Part shown: positions 6,231 to 8,263 of the stretch, piece after piece
Numbering within the stretch: position 1 is the stretch's first letter
Layout: every line of letters starts with the position of its first letter
From: an uncultured Muribaculaceae bacterium
GTDB taxonomy: Bacteria > Bacteroidota > Bacteroidia > Bacteroidales > Muribaculaceae
Direction of reading: 5' to 3'
Assembly (NCBI GenBank): GCA_910584735.1
Contig: CAJUBM010000123.1
Coordinates: 1-8,263, forward strand
Length of the DNA: 8,263 bases
Notes under the pieces: generated by a model
Database searches by the model: none
What the model was told of the DNA's origin: nothing
Seen by the model: the letters and a program-made list of their open reading frames with translations, nothing else
Translations under genes and position numbers: made by a program

Positions 6231-6665
6231 ATGAAAACCTCCCGACAAATACTTCCCGGCGTCAAGGCCATACATTGGCTTGACTGCCGCCACCTGCCGC
6301 GCAGGGTCGACCTGCACGGCATCTGCCGTATGCCGGTGCCGGTGCTGACAGCACTTTCGGCTGTCGGGGTTTTCGATGATGCGCAGTGCAGTTGCGTGAC
6401 CGAGAGAGAGGGCGGCTCTTTCCAAGACACCGCCACCTTGAAATTCCTTACACACGAACTGCTCCCTATCCACCTCAAACTCGGTTTTGCCGTTACCGAT
6501 GTCAACGGCAGGTGCTGGCTCATCGGCTCGAAAGAGCCGCCTTTCCCAAAGGTAAAGGTGGAGCACCGATGCGGTCTGCCCGACGGCGACGGCGCGGGAT
6601 TTTTCTATGAAATCTCCCACGTCGCCCTCAAATCACTTGTCGAGTGTCATATCTCGGCTGAATGA
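6231..6665 (+). CDS. Protein of unknown function (144 aa), possibly phage-structural-like
   Basis: This 144-aa protein follows the 156-aa gene after 63 bases with no promoter-like sequence between, so both probably share a transcript ending at the terminator at 6744-6784. It reads as a mostly beta-strand protein. HWLDCRHLP (15-23), FAVTDVNGRCWLIGSKEPPF (about 86-105) and FYEISHVALKSLVEC (about 124-138) look like strands and turns around small conserved-looking motifs. No catalytic signature, membrane segment or signal peptide is visible. The central VTDVNGRCWLIGSKEPP pattern reminds me of small tail- or adaptor-like proteins in Bacteroidales prophages, but this is an impression and not an assignment. 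The start at 6231 follows an A/T-rich leader and gives the longest frame. Confidence 0.7.
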   Translation: MKTSRQILPGVKAIHWLDCRHLPRRVDLHGICRMPVPVLTALSAVGVFDDAQCSCVTEREGGSFQDTATLKFLTHELLPIHLKLGFAVTDVNGRCWLIGSKEPPFPKVKVEHRCGLPDGDGAGFFYEISHVALKSLVECHISAE

Positions 6666-6743
6666 CAAAGATATTCCCAATCCCAACCACAGGCTAATTG
6701 CGACCGCGAGGCCGCAGGTCATATTCAGATTTTGAAGTTAGAG

Positions 6744-6784
6744 AAATCCGCTTGCGCGTGAGGCGTAGGCGGATTTTGTTTTTT
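6744..6784 (+). terminator. Strong rho-independent terminator after the 144-aa gene
   Basis: A 14-base-pair stem (6744-6757 with 6763-6776, two G-U pairs, loop GTGAG) is followed by TG and six Ts (6779-6784). On the minus strand no T-run follows, so it works rightward only. It closes the unit of the 156-aa and 144-aa genes. Confidence 0.85.
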
Positions 6785-7413
6785 CAGCGGTACAAAGAGC
6801 CGCCCCTTGCGGAGCAACCCGAGGGAGAGAGGGAGGGGTCAGCCCCGACGGAAAACGGGTGCGCCTTGCATAGGTTGTCGTGGTGAACAGCACGGCTTCA
6901 TTGGCGAAGCGGCGAAATTGCCTGTTGTTCGGAGTAGCAATCCACGATGATGCGCCGGGTGCCTGGCCCATACTCCGCAGTTGGCCGCTGCGCGGTCGCC
7001 GGAACATCGTGCAACTCATTTTCAGCGGTGACTGCCCGGGCGGTGTGTTTCTCTATTCTGCGGTTGGCCGGTCTGCCTCGGGTACGAACCCCGGAGTACA
7101 TAGCTATGCGGCGGAGCAATCGCAGTGCCGTGCAGCTTGCGGTAGGGCTGCCTCGCCGGTGGCATCGCCTTGCAATTCGGTGTCGCAGTTGCCGACGTTA
7201 CGGGGCTATCCACGACGGCACCGCCGCCGGTGTACTTGCTTTTCCGTCAGTGCCGACTATCCGGGATCACCGTGCGCTTTCCGTCGGCGGCATCTTCGGT
7301 CGGGCACGAAGTCCGGCAGGTTCGTTGCGGCATACCGCTCTGCGTGAGTCAAGCTCTCCTGTAACCGCATCTTGGCATTTTGAGGACACGATGATTGGTT
7401 GAGTTTTACGCCG
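6785..7413 (-). ncRNA. Possible long noncoding RNA, or otherwise a gene-free GC-rich stretch
   Basis: This stretch of about 630 bases has no convincing protein on either strand. The open frames seen are short, overlapping and full of Arg, Ser and Pro, and they lack any domain pattern. A Bacteroidota-type promoter at 7414-7444 points leftward into it, with an expected start near 7407. No other gene to the left could use that promoter before meeting the oppositely oriented 144-aa gene. Short inverted repeats such as CACCG/CGGTG (around 7220-7233) and a bulged CTCGGG/CCGGAG hairpin (7077-7096) are present, but I could not derive a global fold. Large structured RNAs are known from phages and mobile elements. 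Whether this is one is inferred from the promoter and the lack of coding signal. A decayed gene region is the main alternative. Confidence 0.3.
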
Positions 7414-7444
7414 CAAAGTTATTACCTCCCTGCGGAACGTCAAG
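7414..7444 (-). promoter_or_regulatory. Leftward promoter into the gene-free region
   Basis: On the minus strand CTTG (7444 to 7441) is followed after 19 bases by TAACTTTG (7421 to 7414), which fully matches TAnnTTTG and three of four -33 bases. The -33 box is also the outer left arm of the large inverted repeat at 7441-7505, so folding or protein binding there would affect this promoter. Confidence 0.5.
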
Positions 7445-7505
7445 GGTAAATACATCGGCTGAATTTTCTCCACGCCTACGGGTAGTAAAATTCCTCCGAC
7501 CCTTG
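7441..7505. promoter_or_regulatory. 65-base nested inverted repeat upstream of ardA
   Basis: CAAGGGT (7441-7447) pairs with ACCCTTG (7499-7505), CGG (7456-7458) with CCG (7496-7498), and GAATTTT (7461-7467) with AAAATTC (7487-7493). CTAC/GTAG lies at the tip (7476-7485). The same fold is available to either single DNA strand or to RNA. It ends 58 bases before the ardA start. It may be a leader that controls ardA, or a structured single-strand entry signal. Confidence 0.55.
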
Positions 7506-7532
7506 CCTCATTATCCGCCCGGAGGCACTTTG
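7502..7532 (+). promoter_or_regulatory. Weak candidate promoter for ardA
   Basis: CTTG (7502-7505), a 19-base gap and GCACTTTG (7525-7532) give the right spacing, but the first two bases of the -7 box (TA expected) are wrong. The start would be near 7540, about 24 bases before the ATG. No better rightward promoter was found between the terminator at 6784 and ardA. Confidence 0.25.
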
Positions 7533-7563
7533 GGGGCAGTGTAAAACTTCAAAAACAATCATT

Positions 7564-8241
7564 ATGTCAAACCCTCAAAATTCAATCAAGATGCGATTAC
7601 AATTCGGAGAACTCAACATCACTCCAAGAGTCGTTAACCGACTCCACGAACTGGACTTCACAGTGCCCGAACTCGAAGATGCTATCGCCGAACACAAAAG
7701 CGACTGCGACGGTGAACCCTCCGTGTATGTCGGCACTTACGGCAAGTACAACGACGGCTCGCTCTGCGGCCTGTGGATAGACCTCTCCACTTTCGACGAC
7801 TACGACGAGTTTATAAACTTCTGCCAGGCGATACACGCCGACGAGGAAGACCCCGAGCTTATGGCACAGGACTTCGAGTGCTTCCCCCGTCAATGGTACA
7901 ACGAGGGGTTCATAACCGAGGAAGACTTCGACCACATCAAAGAATACACTGAAATGTGTGAGAAACACTCCGCCGAGGCTGTCGACGACTATTTGGAGTT
8001 CCACGATGATCTCGACGACTTCGAGGAAGCCTACTGCGGAGAATGGGACAGCGAGGAGGACTTCGCCCGGCACATCGTCGAGGAATGCTACAACCTCGAA
8101 AAAACTATGGGCGACCTCGCCCGGTTCTTCGACTACGAAGCCTTCGGACGCGAGCTGTTCATGTTCGACTACACTATGGGCGCAAACGGCCACGTTTTCC
8201 GCCCGGTCTGGGCGCATAGTAATAAACCTGTGTTTGTGTGA
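7564..8241 (+). CDS. ardA: ArdA antirestriction protein
   Basis: ArdA is an elongated acidic dimer that mimics bent DNA and blocks type I restriction-modification enzymes, protecting incoming DNA during transfer. This 225-aa product has the family's signature segments in order: PSVYVGTYGKYNDGSLCGLW (52-71), the DEFINFCQAIHADEEDPELM stretch (81-100) with the following QDFECFP (102-108), EAYCGEWDSEEDFA (155-168), LARFFDYEAFGRELFMFDY (185-203) and the GHVFRPV end (209-215). Asp and Glu are very abundant throughout, as required for the mimicry. Compared with the 166-aa ArdA of Tn916 it carries about 50 extra N-terminal residues (RLQFGELNITPRVVNRLHEL and on to about 50). The start at 7564 follows an A-rich leader usual for the phylum. 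An internal ATG at codon 10 is possible but less likely. It stands alone downstream of a structured noncoding region, suggesting early or conditional expression. Confidence 0.95.
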   Translation: MSNPQNSIKMRLQFGELNITPRVVNRLHELDFTVPELEDAIAEHKSDCDGEPSVYVGTYGKYNDGSLCGLWIDLSTFDDYDEFINFCQAIHADEEDPELMAQDFECFPRQWYNEGFITEEDFDHIKEYTEMCEKHSAEAVDDYLEFHDDLDDFEEAYCGEWDSEEDFARHIVEECYNLEKTMGDLARFFDYEAFGRELFMFDYTMGANGHVFRPVWAHSNKPVFV

Positions 8242-8250
8242 TAAAAAACT

Positions 8251-8258
8251 TACCTTTG
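8251..8258 (+). promoter_or_regulatory. Candidate promoter for a gene beyond the right edge
   Basis: TACCTTTG matches the -7 consensus exactly and starts 10 bases after the ardA stop codon. The -33 position is weak: CCTG at 8227-8230 has the correct 20-base spacing, while a better TTTG at 8233-8236 is only 14 bases away. The start point would fall just outside the window. Confidence 0.45.
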
Positions 8259-8263
8259 CAGAC

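Noticed and set aside
6666..6697. Minus-strand TATCTTTG with a TTAG box 20 bases away
   Set aside because: It resembles a promoter but would only transcribe antisense into the 144-aa gene with no gene to serve. The -33 box is imperfect and it overlaps a stop codon, so chance is likely.
7076..7096. tRNA T-arm-like sequence (minus strand GGGGTTCGTACCC)
   Set aside because: The stem cannot pair in the regular 5-base-pair, 7-base-loop form, and no acceptor, D or anticodon arms are found around it.
6880..7402. 151-155-aa open frames on the plus strand in the GC-rich stretch
   Set aside because: They are very rich in Arg, Ser and Cys with no domain pattern, overlap each other in different frames, and lack a promoter or leader typical of the neighbouring genes.
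1..8263. CRISPR array, rRNA or tRNA genes, insertion-sequence ends
   Set aside because: I saw no regularly spaced long repeats, no rRNA or tRNA signature and no transposase or paired terminal repeats.

Overview
The window looks like part of a mobile genetic element from a Bacteroidota host, most likely of the order Bacteroidales. Several intergenic stretches carry the phylum's characteristic promoter form (a -33 TTTG-like box, about 19-21 bases, then TAnnTTTG at -7). Genes start after A-rich leaders without a clear Shine-Dalgarno sequence, and the gene content (XRE repressor, small helix-turn-helix proteins, primase-helicase, ArdA) is typical of integrative elements or satellites in this group. 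No integrase, relaxase, capsid or transfer gene lies inside the window, so conjugative element, mobilizable island and phage satellite cannot be told apart.

Layout from left to right. Positions 1-153 hold a leftward promoter with a palindrome and direct repeat near its start point, serving a gene beyond the left edge. Positions 154-660 (minus strand) encode an XRE-type repressor with a C-terminal coiled coil. Positions 661-872 are an AT-rich control region with a near-perfect leftward promoter, a weaker rightward promoter facing it, and three copies of AATTACTAA in either orientation plus nested inverted repeats. Positions 873-5152 are a tightly packed rightward operon: four small DNA-binding-like proteins (80, 68, 83 and 67 aa) and then a 1127-aa primase-helicase. 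Three of the four junctions are ATGA overlaps and the fourth has a 2-base gap. A strong terminator follows at 5180-5213.

Positions 5214-5696 carry no convincing gene. They hold repeated GTTGAC motifs, then an AT-rich segment with a hairpin, then the same motif in the opposite orientation. This arrangement suggests a replication origin served by the upstream primase-helicase. A good promoter at 5641-5672 drives a 156-aa protein of unknown function, followed after a folded spacer by a 144-aa unknown protein and a strong terminator (6744-6784).

Positions 6785-7563 are a GC-rich stretch with no believable protein on either strand. A promoter at 7414-7444 points leftward into it, so a long noncoding RNA is possible. 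Next to it is a nested inverted repeat of about 65 bases (7441-7505), just upstream of ardA (7564-8241), which encodes an acidic DNA-mimic antirestriction protein. A possible promoter for the next gene ends the window.

Taken together, this reads as a regulated replication module (repressor, coupled HTH proteins, primase-helicase, candidate origin) followed by an establishment module (ArdA behind a structured noncoding region). The primase-helicase ends in an acidic D-E-D-A-P-F tip resembling the C-terminal tip of bacterial single-stranded DNA-binding protein, which may recruit host replication factors.
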